From: Thalassospira mesophila
GTDB taxonomy: Bacteria; Pseudomonadota; Alphaproteobacteria; Rhodospirillales; Thalassospiraceae
DNA length: 64,000 nucleotides
Direction: 5' to 3'
Assembly: GCF_002115755.1 (NCBI RefSeq)
Contig: NZ_JFKA01000004.1
Location: 310,001 to 374,000, forward strand
Shown here: one piece after another, positions 10,232 through 19,825 of the stretch
Numbering within the stretch: position 1 is the stretch's first letter
Layout: every line of letters begins with the position of its first letter
Translations under genes and position numbers: made by a program
The notes under the pieces: model-generated
The model's database searches: none
Told to the model about the DNA's origin: nothing
The model's input: only the letters and a program-made list of their open reading frames with translations

Positions 10232-11296
10232 TCAGGCGGCATCAAACGGTTCGAGCCCGGACAAACGCATTTTCGGCGTCAATTTCGGGGCCTTGCGCGG
10301 CGCGCACCCCTTAACGGCATCGGTAATGGCACGAATATGGGCCGGTGTTGTGCCACAACAGCCACCCAGCAGGTTGATCAGGCCACTTTCGGCCCATTCG
10401 CGTACCAATTCGGCCATTTCATGGTCTGTCTGGTCATATTCGCCAAATTCATTTGGCAGGCCTGCATTGGGATAAACCGAAACACGGCATTCGGCAACAC
10501 GCGAAAGTTCAACCACATAGGGGCGAAGCTGGGCTGCGCCCAAGGCGCAATTAAGGCCAATGGAAAACGGTTTGGCATGACGGACCGAATTATAAAAGGC
10601 TTCGGTCGTCTGCCCCGACAGGGTCCGGCCCGAGGCATCGGTAATGGTGCCCGAAATCATCACAGGCACATCTTCACCGCGCTGTTCCAAAACTTCGGAA
10701 ATCGCAAACAGGGCGGCCTTGGCGTTTAGCGTATCAAAAACCGTTTCAACCAGCAGGGTATCGGCCCCGCCATCAAGCAGGCCATTGGCGGCTTCTTTAT
10801 AAGCCGTGCAAAGCTGGTCGAACGTAACACCGCGATAACCGGGGTTGTTCACATCAGGCGAAATCGAGGCAGTACGGTTGGTCGGCCCGATGGCACCATT
10901 GACAAAACGCACATCGCCGGGATGGGCGGCTTCCCATTCGTCACAGGCCTGGCGCGCGATTTTGGCACTTTCGAAATTAATTTCATAAGCCAGGCTTTCC
11001 ATGCCGTAATCGGCCTGGGCGATGGTGGTGGCACTAAAAGTATTGGTGCCGTTCAAATCGGCCCCGGCGGCGATATATTGCAGATGGATATCCTTGATGA
11101 TGTCGGGGCGGGTTAACGACAAAAGGTCGTTATTGCCTTTGACATCCTGTTTCCAGTTAGCAAAACGTTCGCCGCGATAATCTTCTTCTTCGAGTTTATG
11201 TTGCTGGATCATGGTGCCCATTGCGCCATCCAGAATCAGGATCTGTTTTTCGGCGCGCTGTTTAAGCAGGGCAATACGTTGCAAGCGATCAGTCAT
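10232..11296 (-). CDS. metH: Methionine synthase, homocysteine S-methyltransferase part (split MetH)
   Basis: A 354-residue homocysteine methyltransferase barrel, matching the N-terminal domain of MetH. It shows [25 protein letters not shown] at the start and two zinc-ligand motifs: the Cys in GLNCALGA and the adjacent pair in [11 protein letters not shown] (Cys313 and Cys314). It accepts the methyl group from methylcobalamin on homocysteine to make methionine. A free-standing BHMT-type enzyme is less likely, because the folate and cobalamin domains follow 26 bases downstream and no other copy is needed. It sits third in the arsR-metF-metH-metH operon. Confidence 0.92.
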   Translation of the reverse strand: MTDRLQRIALLKQRAEKQILILDGAMGTMIQQHKLEEEDYRGERFANWKQDVKGNNDLLSLTRPDIIKDIHLQYIAAGADLNGTNTFSATTIAQADYGMESLAYEINFESAKIARQACDEWEAAHPGDVRFVNGAIGPTNRTASISPDVNNPGYRGVTFDQLCTAYKEAANGLLDGGADTLLVETVFDTLNAKAALFAISEVLEQRGEDVPVMISGTITDASGRTLSGQTTEAFYNSVRHAKPFSIGLNCALGAAQLRPYVVELSRVAECRVSVYPNAGLPNEFGEYDQTDHEMAELVREWAESGLINLLGGCCGTTPAHIRAITDAVKGCAPRKAPKLTPKMRLSGLEPFDAA

Positions 11297-11353
11297 GATA
11301 AGTCATCCTGTCTTTGGGTCGTGGCGGCGCAACAAGCACCTTTATATCGGGCG

Positions 11354-12265
11354 TTAAGCGGTGGCGGCAACCGGTGTTGCGCGAATGCCGAGCGCGTGAC
11401 AAATGGCATAGGTCAGTTCGGCACGGTTCAAGGTGTAAAAGTGAAAATCCGTTACGCCTTCGGCCATCAGGCCTTCAACCTGCGAAATCGATTCGTGAAA
11501 CGCCACCATGCGGCGGGTATCGGGGTCTTCATCCAGGCCGTCAAAACTGCGATGCATGCGGTTTGGCACCTTGGCCCCGCACATCCCGGCAAATTTTAAC
11601 AGCGCGCTAAAATTGGTGACCGGCAAAATACCCGGAACAATCGGAGCGGTAATACCGGCCTTGTCGCATTTATCGCGAAAACGCAAAAACACGTCGTTAT
11701 CAAAAAAGAACTGGGTAATGGCGCGATTCGCCCCGGCATCCAGTTTGCGTTTCAGATAATCAATTTCAAAATCGGCATTCGGCGCATCGGGGTGGGTTTC
11801 GGGATAGGCCGATACCGAAATATCAAAATCCGCGATCTTTTTAAGGCCTTCAACCAGATCAACCGCATAATCATAACCGCCCGGGGTTGGCACATAGCGA
11901 TCACCGGCATCGGGCAGATCCCCGCGCAGTGCCACGATCGCGCGAATGCCTTCATCCCAATAGGTCCGCGCAATGCGTTCAATTTCATCGCGGGTATGGC
12001 CCACACAGGTTAAATGGGCGGCGGCAGGAATGCCGGTTTCGCGCTGAATGCGGGTCACACTGGCGTGGGTGCGATCCCGGGTGGAACCACCCGCCCCATA
12101 GGTCACCGACACAAATGAAGGGGCCAGCGGGGCCAGACGATGAATGGAACGCCACATGGTTTCTTCCATCTTTTCCGTTTTGGGCGGAAAAAATTCAAAG
12201 GAAACCCGCAAATCGCGCCCGGAAGCCGGAGGGGTTTGTGTGTTATCGCGCTGGACCGTCATCAT
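11354..12265 (-). CDS. metF: 5,10-methylenetetrahydrofolate reductase
   Basis: A 303-residue MetF. It shows SFEFFPPKT near residue 24, with the Glu that serves catalysis, SVTYGAGGS, and the cofactor-region motifs HLTCVGHTRDE and ALRGDLP. It reduces methylene-THF to methyl-THF with FAD in the cytoplasm and so supplies the methyl donor for the split MetH encoded next. It lies 57 bases upstream of the homocysteine methyltransferase gene and 152 bases downstream of the ArsR-type regulator. Length is normal. The next in-frame Met after the first (MTVQRD) is equally possible as start. Confidence 0.95.
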   Translation of the reverse strand: MMTVQRDNTQTPPASGRDLRVSFEFFPPKTEKMEETMWRSIHRLAPLAPSFVSVTYGAGGSTRDRTHASVTRIQRETGIPAAAHLTCVGHTRDEIERIARTYWDEGIRAIVALRGDLPDAGDRYVPTPGGYDYAVDLVEGLKKIADFDISVSAYPETHPDAPNADFEIDYLKRKLDAGANRAITQFFFDNDVFLRFRDKCDKAGITAPIVPGILPVTNFSALLKFAGMCGAKVPNRMHRSFDGLDEDPDTRRMVAFHESISQVEGLMAEGVTDFHFYTLNRAELTYAICHALGIRATPVAATA

Positions 12266-12417
12266 CGTCTACCCTGTGTTCTGTCGCCCGTTTGGGGCCG
12301 TGTTGGTCTTGGTTGCCGGACTGGCAGGGCAACGGGAAAGTATTCCCGGCAAATGCCCCTTTCATCCCCAGACCGGCCGATATCGTTATTTTTGCGATAG
12401 CCTGGCAAATCCGCCCG

Positions 12418-13407
12418 TCATTCGGCGGCCTCGCCCGTGGTTTTTGAAATGGTTTTCCCGGTAGAAACCACCTGTTTTTCCGGCCCGGCCTGCCCCCGCC
12501 ATAACCGCACCGTCAACGGTTTTCCGGGCAGGTTGACCACATCGCCCATGGCAAGGTCCGAGGCCACAAACCAGTCGTTCATTGCCGCGTCATCAAAGCC
12601 CAAACGACGATGGGCGTGTTGTTCGCGCAGTTCTTCCTGATCATGCGGGGCAAAATCAACCACCAGCAATGTGCCGCCCGGGGCCAGCAACCTTGCCGCC
12701 TCGGCAATGGCGGTTTCGGGTTTTTCGGCATAATGTAAAACCTGATGCAGCGTAATCACATCAAACGCCCCGTCGGGGTAAGGCAACTGATACATATCGG
12801 CCTGGCGGACCAGGCAATTGGCCAGTTCGGCACGCTGCAAACGCGCGCGCGCCACGGCCAGCATTTCGCGCGACATATCAACGCCAACGCCCTCGGCCGC
12901 CGTTTTACCCAGCAATTCCAGAACCCGGCCGGTGCCGGTACCGATATCAAGAATACGTTTCCCGGCAAGGTCGCCCAGCGCGGCTAACAGCGCGGTTTCA
13001 ACCTCGGCCTCGTCAATATGGAGCGAGCGGATCGTATCCCAGTCGTGGGCATTGGCGCGGAAATATTCGGTTGCAACCTGTTCGCGCTGCTTTTTCACCT
13101 GTTCTAGCCGGGTACGGTCAAGCGACAAAATTTCATCCTCAAGCGGCAACAGGCGCAAAACCGGTGCCACCAGTTCAGCCCCCGGTCCACTATGCGGTGT
13201 ACGATAAAACACCCATGTGCCTTCGCGAAATCGCACCAGCAAACCTGCCTCGCACAGCAATTTCAAATGGCGCGACACACGCGGCTGGCTTTGGCCGATA
13301 ATCTGGGTAATCTCGCTTACTGTCAGTTCGCATTCCGCACAAATGGCCAGAAGCCGCAATCGCGTGGCTTCTGCCGCTGCGCGCAATCCTGCCAATACCT
13401 GCTCCAC
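12418..13407 (-). CDS. ArsR-family regulator fused to a class I methyltransferase domain
   Basis: A 329-residue fusion. Residues 1-90 form an ArsR/SmtB winged helix (LTVSEITQIIGQSQPRVSRHLK is the recognition segment), without the CxC metal ligands of arsenic or zinc sensors. From about residue 135 there is a class I methyltransferase fold with the AdoMet glycine motif DIGTGTGRVLELL. This architecture directly upstream of metF and metH is known in alphaproteobacteria. The attractive reading is a regulator that senses AdoMet or S-adenosylhomocysteine through the methyltransferase-like domain to control methionine genes, similar in logic to SahR; ligand binding is inference. A 20-bp imperfect palindrome lies just ahead of its start. 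Confidence 0.88.
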   Translation of the reverse strand: MEQVLAGLRAAAEATRLRLLAICAECELTVSEITQIIGQSQPRVSRHLKLLCEAGLLVRFREGTWVFYRTPHSGPGAELVAPVLRLLPLEDEILSLDRTRLEQVKKQREQVATEYFRANAHDWDTIRSLHIDEAEVETALLAALGDLAGKRILDIGTGTGRVLELLGKTAAEGVGVDMSREMLAVARARLQRAELANCLVRQADMYQLPYPDGAFDVITLHQVLHYAEKPETAIAEAARLLAPGGTLLVVDFAPHDQEELREQHAHRRLGFDDAAMNDWFVASDLAMGDVVNLPGKPLTVRLWRGQAGPEKQVVSTGKTISKTTGEAAE

Positions 13408-13433
13408 GACACCCTCCCGGTTAATCTATGCAG

Positions 13434-13453
13434 ATATAAAGATATGTTTATGT
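13434..13453. promoter_or_regulatory. Probable operator of the methionine operon
   Basis: The 20-base sequence ATATAAAGATATGTTTATGT matches its reverse complement at 16 of 20 positions. It lies 27 bases before the ArsR-methyltransferase start, where an autoregulatory ArsR-type site would sit, inside an AT-rich promoter stretch. Binding is inferred from position and symmetry. Confidence 0.55.
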
Positions 13454-13717
13454 CTATTCAAGTGCTAATTTTATCTTAGGCAAAAGCAGTGTGACTAAAA
13501 TACAATGGTCCGATGGATAGTCTTCACCGGTTTCTTTTGGTGACTGGTGTTTGACGCCTCCATATGCTAACCACATGATATGCGGGGGCATATGCGGTAT
13601 CGCGGAATGCAGATTTGAAGGGTGTCAGGGTTGCAAGAGCAACAACTTTGCCCAAATCAGTATTCGGGGATACAGCCGGGGGCCTTAAATTGGTATTGTA
13701 AACCGTTGGCGAAAAGA

Positions 13718-14512
13718 ATGAATCTGAAAAGCATACGGACACTTTGTGTTGGGGCATCTCTGTCCGTTTTGGCGGCATGCGCATCCACCCATCCGGCGCA
13801 AGACCAGACGGTATTTGATCCGATCGAACCGGTTAACCGCGTCGTTCACAACTTAAACGGTGCAGTCGACATCCTGATTCTGTACCCGGCCGCCATGTGG
13901 TATGGCGATATCGCGCCACAGCCGGTGAAAAATTCAGTAAGAAGTTTCGCCGCCAACCTCGGCGAACCGATTAACGCTATCAATGCGCTTTTTCAGGGTG
14001 ACCCTGATCAGGCGGTCGCGTCGTTCCAACGTTTCATCGTCAACTCGACGATCGGCCTTTTGGGCTTTAACGACGTTGCCACCGAATTTGGCATTCCCTA
14101 CCGTTCCGAAGATTTCGGCCAGACACTGGCCCATTACGGGGTTGGTGCCGGACCTTATCTGGTATTGCCAATTTTTGGCCCGTCCAACCTGCGTGATACC
14201 ACCGGGATCGTTAGCGACTATTTGATGAATCCGTTTACCTATGGTGCCGACAACAGCGACAAGATCGCTGCTGGCTATTATGGCGGCATGGTCGGCGGTG
14301 CGCTCGACGCGCGCTACCGTAACAATGATAATATCGAACAATTGAAGCAATCCTCGCTGGATTATTACGCAGCCTTGCGCAGCCTGTATCGGCAGCATCG
14401 CAACAGCGTGATCCGCAATGGCGGGCCTGTCATGGATGACAGCCAAAATAATGCCATGAATGCTTCGTTTGATTTCGACGATGAAAATAATGCCCCGGCA
14501 GGAGACAAATGA
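13718..14512 (+). CDS. mlaA: Outer-membrane lipoprotein MlaA (VacJ)
   Basis: A 264-residue lipoprotein. I chose ATG 13718 over the longer frame from 13622 because the shorter protein starts with a textbook lipoprotein signal: MNLKS, a hydrophobic core and the lipobox LAAC with Cys21. Ala at +2 fits outer-membrane sorting. The VacJ domain follows: FDPIEPVNRVVHNLN, GDPDQAVASFQRF, GLLGFNDVATEFGIPY and ILPIFGPSNLRD-like text. MlaA removes misplaced phospholipid from the outer leaflet of the outer membrane and passes it to MlaC. The next gene, overlapping by four bases, is mlaC, which supports this. The mlaFED transporter genes are not in the window. Confidence 0.92.
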   Translation: MNLKSIRTLCVGASLSVLAACASTHPAQDQTVFDPIEPVNRVVHNLNGAVDILILYPAAMWYGDIAPQPVKNSVRSFAANLGEPINAINALFQGDPDQAVASFQRFIVNSTIGLLGFNDVATEFGIPYRSEDFGQTLAHYGVGAGPYLVLPIFGPSNLRDTTGIVSDYLMNPFTYGADNSDKIAAGYYGGMVGGALDARYRNNDNIEQLKQSSLDYYAALRSLYRQHRNSVIRNGGPVMDDSQNNAMNASFDFDDENNAPAGDK

Positions 14513-15168
14513 AACACTTACATGGACGCATTCTGATTGCCAGCCTGATGACGGCTTCGGCAATGGTTGCCCTTCCCTTTGGCCACATGGCCCGGGCGGC
14601 GACAGTGCATGCCGCCAACAGCCAGGCAATTGTTGAAGTTGCCAGCGCCCAGGACCCCAGTGATTTCATTCGCGGGCTGGGTGACGAAGCCATTTCGGAA
14701 CTGGCTGGCGACAAAATTGACGATAGCAGCCGCCAGGCCCGCTTTATCGACCTGATGGATAAATATTTCCAGATGGATCAGATTGCCCGTTTCGTTCTGG
14801 GACGGTACTGGCGCAACCTGTCTGATCAGGAATTATCGAATTTTGCCGACCTGCTGCAAAAATATCTGGCCCTGAATTATGCCAGCAAGTTCAAGGATTT
14901 TGACGGCGAAAAATTTGTTGTCGGCGAAGCCACCGAAAACAAAAAAGATACCTTCGTCAATTCCCAGGTTGTTCGTCCCGATGGGCCGCCGGTAAAAATC
15001 GTCTGGCGGATGCGCGAGTTTGACGGCAAGTTGCGCATTATCGATGTCTCGATTGAAGGCATCAGCATGGGCATTACCCAGCGCGACGAATTTGCGTCTG
15101 TCATTCAACAAAATGGCGGCAAGGTTGAAGCCCTGACCGATTTGCTGAAACAAAAAACCGGCAAATAA
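14509..15168 (+). CDS. mlaC: Periplasmic phospholipid-binding protein MlaC (Ttg2D family)
   Basis: A 219-residue exported protein. An N-terminal signal (basic start, hydrophobic core, likely cleavage after MARAA near residue 31) leads into the MlaC/Tol-Ttg2D domain: ARFIDLMDKYFQMDQIARFVLGRYWR and, near the end, VDVSIEGISMGITQRDEF-like text. MlaC ferries phospholipid across the periplasm between MlaA and the inner-membrane MlaFEDB complex. Its start codon overlaps the mlaA stop (ATGA), so the two are translationally coupled. A terminator follows. Confidence 0.92.
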   Translation: MKHLHGRILIASLMTASAMVALPFGHMARAATVHAANSQAIVEVASAQDPSDFIRGLGDEAISELAGDKIDDSSRQARFIDLMDKYFQMDQIARFVLGRYWRNLSDQELSNFADLLQKYLALNYASKFKDFDGEKFVVGEATENKKDTFVNSQVVRPDGPPVKIVWRMREFDGKLRIIDVSIEGISMGITQRDEFASVIQQNGGKVEALTDLLKQKTGK

Positions 15169-15240
15169 CAAGGCTGCGCGGCGGTGTGTGCTAAATAGCA
15201 TCGATTGTCGCCCTGCCCGGTGTCGCGGATTTCAAATTTT

Positions 15241-15276
15241 AAAAGGCCTGCCAGTGAATATCTGGCGGGCCTTTTT
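15241..15276 (+). terminator. Terminator of mlaA-mlaC
   Basis: AAAGGCCTGCCAG pairs with CTGGCGGGCCTTT, with one G-U pair, and is followed by five T residues. It lies 73 bases past the mlaC stop. Confidence 0.88.
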
Positions 15277-15330
15277 ATGGTCTCTGTCTCCCCTGTTTAC
15301 GCCGCAACTCCCATCATTACTGCTGAACAA

Positions 15331-15366
15331 AAAAGGGCCACCCGATGCAAACCGGGTGGCCCTTTG
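15331..15366 (-). terminator. Terminator of ettA
   Basis: AAAGGGCCACCCG pairs with CGGGTGGCCCTTT. Read on the minus strand, the stem runs into a six-T tract. It lies just past the ettA stop at 15395. Confidence 0.88.
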
Positions 15367-15394
15367 ATATCAAAACGTCGTACGCGGCGCGGGA

Positions 15395-17077
15395 TTAACC
15401 CCGGGTCAGCGGCTTGTATTTAATACGGTGCGGGCGCGATGCCTCTTCACCGTAACGGCGTTTGTAATCGGCTTCGTATTCCTGATAGTTGCCTTCGAAC
15501 CATTCGACATGCGAATTGCCTTCATAGGCCAGGATGTGGGTAGCAATACGGTCAAGGAAGAACCGGTCATGCGAGATAACCACAGCACAACCGGCAAATT
15601 CCAGCAGGGCTTCTTCAAGCGCACGCAAGGTATCAACGTCGAGATCGTTGGTCGGTTCATCGAGCAGCAAGACATTCGCGCCGGTCTTTAGCATCTTGGC
15701 AAGGTGAACGCGGTTACGTTCACCACCAGAAAGCTGGCCGACTTTTTTCTGCTGGTCTGCCCCCTTGAAGGCAAACTGCGAAACATAAGCGCGCGAATTC
15801 ATCGGGCGTTTGCCCAGCAAAATTTCGTCAAGCCCGTCAGAAACTTCCTGCCAGACGGTTTTGTCGGGGTCCAGCGCATCACGCGACTGGTCAACATAGC
15901 CAAGTTTGACGGTTTCGCCGATTTTCAACGTGCCCGAATCCGGGGTTTCAGCACCCGTGATCATTTTAAACAGGGTGGTTTTACCCGCCCCGTTCGGGCC
16001 GATCACGCCAACGATGCCGCCAGGCGGCAGGCGGAAATCAAGGCCGTCAAACAGCAATTTGTCTTCGAATGCCTTGGTCAGGCCTTCGGCGGTGATCACT
16101 TCATTGCCCAGACGTTCGGAAATCGGAATGGCGATTTTGGCCGAATCCGGGGCTGCATTGGCAGCCTGCGCGACCAGATCGTCATAGGCACGGACACGGG
16201 CCTTGGATTTCGCCTGACGCCCCTTGGGGTTCTGACGGATCCAGTCCAGTTCCTCGGCCAGCTGTTTTTGACGGCTGCCTTCCTGACGGCTTTCCTGCGC
16301 CATGCGCTTTTGTTTTTGTTCCAGCCACGAAGAATAGTTGCCTTCGTAGGGAATGCCCTGTCCGCGATCAAGCTCGAGGATCCAGCCCGTGACGTTATCA
16401 AGGAAGTAACGGTCATGAGTAACCAGCACGACAGTGCCTTCGTAATCTTCAAGGTGACGTTCCAGCCACGCAACAGATTCGGCGTCCAAGTGGTTGGTCG
16501 GTTCGTCAAGCAGCAGCATGTCGGGTTTGGACAGCAACAAACGGCAAAGCGCGACACGGCGACGTTCACCACCCGAAAGCAGGCTGACATCCGAATCCTT
16601 GGGCGGGCAACGCAACGCATCCATGGCAATTTCCAGGGTCCGTTCCAGATCCCAGCCATTGGCGGCATCGATACGTTCCTGAAGTTCGCCCTGCTCGGTC
16701 AGCAGGGTGTTCATTTCGTCGTCGTCCATCGGCTCGGCGAATTTGCCGCTGATTTCGTTGAAACGTGCCAGATCGTCAACAATCTGACCGCACCCTTCCA
16801 TCACATTCCCCAGAACATCCTTGTCCGGGTTCAGATGGGGTTCCTGTTCAAGGTAACCAACACGCACGCCATCGGCGGCCCAGGCTTCGCCGCCATATTC
16901 TTTTTCAATGCCGCCCATGATTTTAAGCAGGGTGGATTTACCGGCACCGTTATTACCCAAAACGCCAATTTTGACGCCCGGCAGGAAGGACAGCGTGATG
17001 CCCTTGAACAATTCACGCCCGGCAGGAAGGACTTTGGTCAGGTCCTTCATGACGAAGATATACTGATAGGATGCCAT
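15395..17077 (-). CDS. ettA: Energy-dependent translational throttle protein EttA (ABC-F)
   Basis: A 560-residue ABC-F ATPase with two nucleotide-binding domains and no membrane segments. First domain: Walker A GNNGAGKS, signature LSGGERRRVALCRLLL, Walker B DMLLLDEPTNHLD. The arm that contacts tRNA or ribosome lies in the first domain (GKFAEPMDDDEMNTL region). Second domain: GPNGAGKTTL, LSGGERNRVHLAKML, NVLLLDEPTNDLDV. The linker is basic (QNPKGRQAKSKARV). EttA binds the ribosomal E site and gates initiation according to energy state in E. coli. I chose start 17077 (MASYQY), preceded by GGGGA; the upstream extension is not protein-like. Length matches the family (about 555). Confidence 0.95.
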   Translation of the reverse strand: MASYQYIFVMKDLTKVLPAGRELFKGITLSFLPGVKIGVLGNNGAGKSTLLKIMGGIEKEYGGEAWAADGVRVGYLEQEPHLNPDKDVLGNVMEGCGQIVDDLARFNEISGKFAEPMDDDEMNTLLTEQGELQERIDAANGWDLERTLEIAMDALRCPPKDSDVSLLSGGERRRVALCRLLLSKPDMLLLDEPTNHLDAESVAWLERHLEDYEGTVVLVTHDRYFLDNVTGWILELDRGQGIPYEGNYSSWLEQKQKRMAQESRQEGSRQKQLAEELDWIRQNPKGRQAKSKARVRAYDDLVAQAANAAPDSAKIAIPISERLGNEVITAEGLTKAFEDKLLFDGLDFRLPPGGIVGVIGPNGAGKTTLFKMITGAETPDSGTLKIGETVKLGYVDQSRDALDPDKTVWQEVSDGLDEILLGKRPMNSRAYVSQFAFKGADQQKKVGQLSGGERNRVHLAKMLKTGANVLLLDEPTNDLDVDTLRALEEALLEFAGCAVVISHDRFFLDRIATHILAYEGNSHVEWFEGNYQEYEADYKRRYGEEASRPHRIKYKPLTRG

Positions 17078-17616
17078 TAAATTCCCCATCCAAAATGAAC
17101 CGCGCCCCGTAATTGCGGGGCAAATATCGTGCGCCGTTTGTAACCGAGCTGCCATCGACAAACAACGGCAAAGAAGCAAAACCGCCCTTTTGCGCCGCCA
17201 TAGCAGGCATGTGTGGCGACAAAAGGCCGATTCCGGAACCCGATTGCTCATAACGCAGTGCTTGATCTGGGTTTTACCAGCCAATGTGCAACCGCAACGG
17301 CGCCAATCGCCGTTACCCCGCCCCATGCCATCGCGGCCCCCACCCGACTTTGGTCGCATCCGCAGTGACCCCGCGCCGGTACCATGCCGCCAAAACCGCA
17401 GGATCCCGCCATTTCCGCCCAACAAAGGAATCCAGCCCCGCCTCCTATTCGACTAAGGGTTATCTTATGAGGGGTGATCAAAGCTGATAGGAAAATTTCG
17501 TGGCATGGCGTGCAACCAGCGCGATTGCCCATGAAAATTTTAAAAAGTCCGGGCGCGCAATATTTTGCGATCAAACCCGGCGCGGGAAGGTTCACATCCG
17601 AGGAAGGAGACGCGCA
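17078..17616. other. Gene-free stretch upstream of the symporter genes
   Basis: About 540 bases between divergent genes, presumably holding both promoters. Overlapping short frames on both strands lack family character and conserved starts. No tRNA, clear terminator or repeat was recognised. Confidence 0.5.
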
Positions 17617-17877
17617 ATGGACGACAAATCCGGCGCAGAATACTGGAGACGCAACGTCAAACTGGTGCTGACCCTGCTGGTCATCTGGTTTGTGGTCTCT
17701 TACGGTTTTGGCATTCTGTTTGTTGATGCCCTCAATACCATCACGTTCGCAGGTTTTCAGCTTGGTTTCTGGTTTGCCCAGCAAGGATCGATCTATGTGT
17801 TTGCGATCCTGATTTTTGTCTATGTCCGGCAAATGAACAAACTGGACCGCGAATTCAACGTTCGAGAAGACGAATAA
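17617..17877 (+). CDS. DUF4212 small subunit of a sodium/solute symporter
   Basis: An 86-residue protein with two hydrophobic helices (about residues 14-36 and 45-68) and the DUF4212 phrases YWRRNVKL, FVDALN and GFWFAQQGSIYVF, ending in a charged tail. The start ATG 17617 has a strong AAGGAGA ribosome site; an in-frame upstream start at 17500 gives a basic extension with no family match. Proteins of this family are nearly always encoded just before a VC_2705/ActP-type symporter, as here (35-base gap), and are thought to be its small membrane partner. Confidence 0.9.
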   Translation: MDDKSGAEYWRRNVKLVLTLLVIWFVVSYGFGILFVDALNTITFAGFQLGFWFAQQGSIYVFAILIFVYVRQMNKLDREFNVREDE

Positions 17878-17912
17878 GCCCATATCGGCTGTTTGTATTG
17901 GGGAGCTTTCAA

Positions 17913-19679
17913 ATGGATCTTACGACCCTGACATATATTGCCGTGGGGCTTAGCTTTGCGCTTTATATCGGCATTGCCATCTGGGCAAAAGCCAGCACAA
18001 CTGGTGAGTTTTACGTGGCGGGCTCCGGGGTAAACCCGGTTGTTAACGGCATGGCCACCGCGGCCGACTGGATGTCGGCGGCATCGTTTATTTCGATGGC
18101 CGGCCTGATCGCGTTTCTGGGCTATGGCGGGTCGGTTTATCTGATGGGCTGGACCGGCGGCTATTGCCTGCTGGCCATGTTGCTGGCCCCGTATTTGCGC
18201 AAATACGGCAAATTCACCGTGCCCGAATTTATCGGCGACCGGTTTTATTCCAAAACCGCCCGTATCGTGGCCGTGGTCTGCCTGATCTTTATTTCCTTTA
18301 CCTATGTCGCAGGCCAGATGCGCGGCGTCGGCATTGTGTTTTCGCGCTTCCTTGAGGTCGACATTCTGACCGGGCTGATCATTGGTATGAGCATTGTTTT
18401 CGTTTACGCCGTTCTGGGCGGAATGAAAGGGGTGACCTACACCCAGGTTGCCCAATATTGCGTGCTGATCGTTGCCTATACCGTCCCGGCCATTTTCATC
18501 GCCTTTCAGCTTACCGGCAACCCGATCCCGCAGCTTGCCTTTGGTTCCACCGTTAATGGCACCGGCGAGTTTATGCTTGATCGCCTCAACCAGGTTGTAA
18601 CCGACCTTGGCTTTCTGGAATACACAACCACCAGCAAATCCACGATCGACATTTTTGCCATTACCCTGGCGCTGATGGTGGGCACGGCGGGTTTGCCCCA
18701 CGTTATTGTGCGTTTCTTTACCGTTCCCAAAGTGCGCGATGCGCGGTCATCGGCCGGTTGGGCGCTGGTTTTCATTGCCATTTTATACACCACCGCCCCG
18801 GCTGTGGGTGCAATGGCCCGCCTGAACCTGACGCAAACCGTGCAAACCGGCCCGGTTGGCGCAGAAGATGGCAACCTTGTTTTTGAACAGCGCCCGGACT
18901 GGATGAAACGCTGGGAATCAACCGGTCTTCTGTCCTTTGATGACAAAAACGGCGATGGCAAAATTCAGTATTACAACGATGCCAATGCCGAATTTGCCGC
19001 CAAAGCCGAACAATATGGCTGGAAAGGCAACGAATTAAAGGTCGATAACGACATTATGGTGCTGGCCAACCCGGAAATAGCCCAATTGCCAAACTGGGTG
19101 ATTGCCCTGGTGGCGGCCGGTGGTATTGCCGCTGCCCTGTCAACCGCAGCGGGTTTGTTGCTGGTAATTTCGTCCAGCATTTCGCATGACTTGCTTAAAA
19201 GCACCTTCACCCCCGATATGACCGAAAAACAGGAACTGTTAACCGGGCGTATTGCCGCCGCCGTTGCCATCGGCATTGCCGGCTATCTGGGCTATAACCC
19301 GCCCGGCTTTGTCGCCCAGGTGGTCGCCTTTGCCTTTGGTCTGGCCGCTGCTTCGCTGTTCCCGGTGATTATCATGGGGATTTTCTCCAAGAAAATTAAC
19401 CGTGAAGGTGCCATTGCCGGGATGCTGACCGGGCTTGTTTTCACCATGGGCTATATCATTGCCTATAAGGGTGTTTTCATTGCTCCGATCCTGCCCAACA
19501 CCGCCGAATACTGGCTGTTTGGCATATCCCCCGAAGGCATCGGCGCGGTTGGCATGGTGCTTAACTTTGCTGTGGCCTTTGCCGTATCAAAGGTTACCGC
19601 CGAGCCGCCGCAACGTATTCAGGAAATGGTCGAACATATCCGCGTTCCCAAAGGGGCCGGTGCCGCTGTTGATCATTAA
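17913..19679 (+). CDS. Sodium:solute symporter, VC_2705/ActP-like
   Basis: A 588-residue member of the SSS family with about 13 membrane helices. Early phrases FYVAGSGVNPVVNGMATAADWMSAASFISMAG match ActP-like acetate/solute carriers. A soluble insertion of roughly 90 residues in the middle (about 310-400, containing DDKNGDGKIQYYND, an EF-hand-like loop) is a feature of the VC_2705 subgroup. The start ATG 17913 has GGGGAG upstream; a TTG five codons earlier is possible. It likely imports short-chain monocarboxylates such as acetate with Na+, but the substrate is inferred from homologues. It is co-transcribed with the DUF4212 gene and ends at a strong terminator. Confidence 0.92.
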   Translation: MDLTTLTYIAVGLSFALYIGIAIWAKASTTGEFYVAGSGVNPVVNGMATAADWMSAASFISMAGLIAFLGYGGSVYLMGWTGGYCLLAMLLAPYLRKYGKFTVPEFIGDRFYSKTARIVAVVCLIFISFTYVAGQMRGVGIVFSRFLEVDILTGLIIGMSIVFVYAVLGGMKGVTYTQVAQYCVLIVAYTVPAIFIAFQLTGNPIPQLAFGSTVNGTGEFMLDRLNQVVTDLGFLEYTTTSKSTIDIFAITLALMVGTAGLPHVIVRFFTVPKVRDARSSAGWALVFIAILYTTAPAVGAMARLNLTQTVQTGPVGAEDGNLVFEQRPDWMKRWESTGLLSFDDKNGDGKIQYYNDANAEFAAKAEQYGWKGNELKVDNDIMVLANPEIAQLPNWVIALVAAGGIAAALSTAAGLLLVISSSISHDLLKSTFTPDMTEKQELLTGRIAAAVAIGIAGYLGYNPPGFVAQVVAFAFGLAAASLFPVIIMGIFSKKINREGAIAGMLTGLVFTMGYIIAYKGVFIAPILPNTAEYWLFGISPEGIGAVGMVLNFAVAFAVSKVTAEPPQRIQEMVEHIRVPKGAGAAVDH

Positions 19680-19726
19680 TCTGGCCGCAATCTGACTGGC
19701 TGAAATTTTTCAACCAGATCCATCAA

Positions 19727-19762
19727 GACCCCCGGCATGTCAAAGACAGCCGGGGGTCTTTT
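19727..19762 (+). terminator. Terminator of the symporter operon
   Basis: GACCCCCGGC pairs with GCCGGGGGTC around a 12-base loop and is followed by TTTTAC. Confidence 0.85.
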
Positions 19763-19825
19763 ACATTAGGGTTTACCGGCACAATCTGGCATCCTTGCCC
19801 GACCGTTTTGCAACCGGGGAATGAC

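Noticed and set aside
15704-17080. 458-codon open frame on the plus strand over ettA
   Set aside because: Antisense to a complete ABC-F gene with all its motifs; the translation has no recognisable character.
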